From positions 1-43,559 of the forward strand of contig JAKQFH010000038.1 in the NCBI GenBank assembly GCA_029556265.1: a stretch of DNA of 43,559 nt, written 5' to 3'. This document shows, in pieces, positions 41,807 to 43,559 of the stretch; positions within the stretch are counted from its first letter, which is position 1; each line of letters opens with the position of its first letter. The position numbers and the translations under genes are program-made. The DNA comes from Chloroflexota bacterium (GTDB lineage Bacteria; Chloroflexota; Anaerolineae; Anaerolineales; Anaerolineaceae). A model generated the notes under the pieces. That model had not been told where the DNA came from. It was given only the letters and a program-made list of their open reading frames with translations, and searched no databases.

Positions 41807-43387
41807 ATGTCTGAGCGTTTACGGAAACTCCTGACGGAAGACCGCGCGTGGTTTTTCGCGCTGCTCCTGGTTATGGCGGCTGCCGCCTGGTTTTCCTTCG
41901 CGCAGCTTAAGCGGGTTCCTCCGGAATTGGTCAGCGGGCAGGTAGACCATATATACACCGTCCGGGACATCCTTTCCGGCAGCGCCGCGCTGAGCTTTCC
42001 CCGCAACCTGGTGAGCGAACCGCTGCAGTACCTGTGGGGCGCGCTGCTCACCTTCCTTACCGGAGCTCAGCTCAGCTTTGTGGGGCTCAAATTGGCATAC
42101 GCGCTGGCAAATCTTGCCGCGATTTACTACATCTGCCGGCTTGGAACCGAGATATTTGACCGCTGGGTGGGCCTGACGGCGGCTTTCCTGTTGAGTGTCT
42201 CATTCTGGCAGATTATTCAGACGCGCGCGCTGCTCGGTTCCGGCTTGGTGGTGCCGCTGGGCTGCGCGGCTGTTTATTATCTTTTCAGCGGATATGCCAA
42301 TCACAAAGCCAATGATTTGCTCCTTTCCGCGTTTTTTGTGGGTCTTGGGCTGCTGACGAATAAAATATTCCTGATTTTCCCGCTGGCGGCGCTGGTCGCG
42401 GCCTGTTTCTGGCTCATGTTCAACCGGGAAGCTGGCAGCGGACGGGCATTATTCAGCGCGATTGCTCAGGCGCTGCTGCTTGGCGCGGTGGTTTGTGTGC
42501 CGCTTTTACGCTCGCTCTTTGATGGACCCGCGGCTTATCTCGCGCCAATCCTTTCACGCGTTTCAGATTACGAAATCGCGCTTTCTGGAAGCCCGATCCG
42601 TATTTTTTTCGGCAATTTGTGGCAGGCTTTGGGAATAGCGAACTGGTCAAACCGCGGCAGTTGGGTGGATGGGTTGACGTTAAACCCCGGGCTGGACCTG
42701 TTGAGCGCGGCTTTCTTTGTGTTAGGCGTGTGCGCGGTGGTATTCAACCTTCGGAAATCAAAGGACTGGCGCCCAGCCGCGTTGTTGGCGCTGTACCCTC
42801 TGCTTCTGCTCCCGAGCGCGTTTTCTTTGGCATTCCCACTGGAAAACCCCTCGCTCAGCCGCGCGCTGACCGCCTTGATACCAGTTTGCGTCCTTTCAGC
42901 CGTGGGTCTGCGGGCAATCAGCGGGGCGCTGTTGGCCTGGCAGCCTTCGCGCGGCAGCCGATATAAACTGGCTCTGGCTGGTCTGGTATTTTTCTCAATC
43001 CTTGGATTTAATTTCCGGGCGGCATTCAGCGAGTATCCTGCCGCTTATCGTCAAAATGCCTGGAACAGCTCCGAAATGGCAAATCTTATCTGGCAGACCG
43101 AATTGAACACCGGCTTCCCGCAGAACGTGTGGGTGGTCGGGTATCCATACTGGGTGGACGCGCGGGCGGTGGCGATTGAAGCAAACCGCATGGGTCAAGA
43201 CCTGGCGCTTATGCCTGAACAGCTCGAACAGACCCTCAATGTGCCGGGCTACAAACTCTTCCTGATTCATCCTCTGGACAGCGCGTCGGTCGCAAAACTG
43301 CAGGAGTTGTATCCCACTGGAACCATCGCGATGGTGGAATCGTCTGTGCCTGAGAAAAATTTTCTTGTATTTCTGGTAGAACCATAG
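41807..43387 (+). CDS. GT39-like membrane glycosyltransferase (C-terminal, catalytic part)
   Basis: From ATG 41807 this 526-residue frame encodes about ten transmembrane segments in the pattern of GT-C (PMT/ArnT-like) glycosyltransferases, which transfer sugars from polyprenyl-phosphate donors outside the membrane. The first loop reads G-Q-V-D-H-I-Y-T-V-R-D-I-L where such enzymes have a D-E motif; histidine replaces glutamate, so activity is uncertain. A soluble C-terminal domain follows (about residues 395-526). No ribosome site precedes 41807, and the frame continues upstream to an in-frame TGA at 41645, so the real N terminus may be at 41270. Polyprenyl phosphate from the ubiA-mvk-ipk operon would supply the donor class, which is inference. 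Confidence 0.75.
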   Translation: MSERLRKLLTEDRAWFFALLLVMAAAAWFSFAQLKRVPPELVSGQVDHIYTVRDILSGSAALSFPRNLVSEPLQYLWGALLTFLTGAQLSFVGLKLAYALANLAAIYYICRLGTEIFDRWVGLTAAFLLSVSFWQIIQTRALLGSGLVVPLGCAAVYYLFSGYANHKANDLLLSAFFVGLGLLTNKIFLIFPLAALVAACFWLMFNREAGSGRALFSAIAQALLLGAVVCVPLLRSLFDGPAAYLAPILSRVSDYEIALSGSPIRIFFGNLWQALGIANWSNRGSWVDGLTLNPGLDLLSAAFFVLGVCAVVFNLRKSKDWRPAALLALYPLLLLPSAFSLAFPLENPSLSRALTALIPVCVLSAVGLRAISGALLAWQPSRGSRYKLALAGLVFFSILGFNFRAAFSEYPAAYRQNAWNSSEMANLIWQTELNTGFPQNVWVVGYPYWVDARAVAIEANRMGQDLALMPEQLEQTLNVPGYKLFLIHPLDSASVAKLQELYPTGTIAMVESSVPEKNFLVFLVEP

Positions 43388-43388
43388 A

Positions 43389-43559
43389 ATGATGCGAAAC
43401 AGCGAAACTACTGATATCAAGAAAATCAAAACGCGCGCCAAAGTTGATTGGCGCGGCGGGCTGATTGTTTTCCTGCTGCTTTCAATCATTTGCGCGGGCG
43501 CGTATTTTCGCACCATCGGCGTGGATTGGGATGAAGGACGCCACCTCCACCCGGACGAG
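43389..43559 (+). CDS. GT39-like glycosyltransferase, 5' part only
   Basis: The frame starts at ATG 43389 (or 43392), one base after the previous stop, and is open to the window edge (57 codons). A basic cytoplasmic N terminus is followed by one hydrophobic helix (L-I-V-F-L-L-L-S-I-I-C-A-G-A). Next comes V-D-W-D-E-G-R-H-L-H-P-D-E, which contains the D-E motif typical of the first luminal loop in GT39/PMT-type enzymes. This makes it a likely catalytically complete relative of its upstream neighbour. Confidence 0.7.
   Translation, partial: MMRNSETTDIKKIKTRAKVDWRGGLIVFLLLSIICAGAYFRTIGVDWDEGRHLHPDE

Overview
The window reads as a chromosomal segment of an anaerobic, heterotrophic Chloroflexota, most likely Anaerolineae. 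This is an inference from gene content: mevalonate kinase next to isopentenyl phosphate kinase (the alternative mevalonate route known in bacteria mainly from Chloroflexota), a DPPR-synthase-like UbiA enzyme, a topoisomerase I with an N-terminal zinc-ribbon extension, Thr/Ala/Pro-rich lipoprotein linkers, and several genes whose -10 box sits so close to the start codon that the mRNA should be leaderless.

Region A (1-11502) is a catabolic locus. A leftward operon (nitroreductase, a 154-residue unknown, a CoA-transferase subunit cut by the window edge) and a rightward operon (cupin, U32-like TIM barrel, creatininase-family amidohydrolase) diverge from two facing sigma70-type promoters. A complete branched-chain-amino-acid-type ABC importer (two ATPases, two permeases, lipoprotein), an alpha/beta hydrolase and an IclR regulator follow. 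The same near-palindromic box, TTTYAYAGAATG, lies beside both divergent promoters and directly upstream of the regulator, so the locus looks like one autoregulated IclR regulon for uptake and hydrolysis of an unknown amide- or ester-bearing compound.

Region B (11503-15718) holds a CBS-CBS-ACT protein, a tRNA-Arg(TCG) gene followed by a tandem array of four partial copies of its 3' half carrying inserted C5/G5 hairpins, a membrane-anchored beta-lactamase-fold protein, and a decayed insertion sequence. The tRNA-derived array is the most unusual structure in the window. The IS end appears to supply the -35 box of the next operon.

Region C (15719-19069) is a three-gene operon for SAM by-products: an MtnA-family isomerase that lacks the family's catalytic cysteine, a PfkB kinase, and S-adenosylhomocysteine hydrolase. 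It ends in a strong terminator.

Region D (19299-38446) is housekeeping: recA, a DUF1015 protein and degV leftward; ffh-rpsP-khpA-rimM-dprA-topA rightward (no trmD after rimM); a membrane protein whose ribosome binding site lies in an 11-bp inverted repeat; greA and a dGTPase-like gene; the leftward isoprenoid operon ubiA-mvk-ipk; tlyA, lepA and a UPF0104-type membrane protein.

Region E (37424-43559) is a tightly overlapping envelope-glycan cluster: UPF0104 protein, GT4 glycosyltransferase, two SAM methyltransferases, and multi-membrane-spanning GT39-like proteins. One of these is interrupted by an in-frame TGA, and the last is cut by the window edge.
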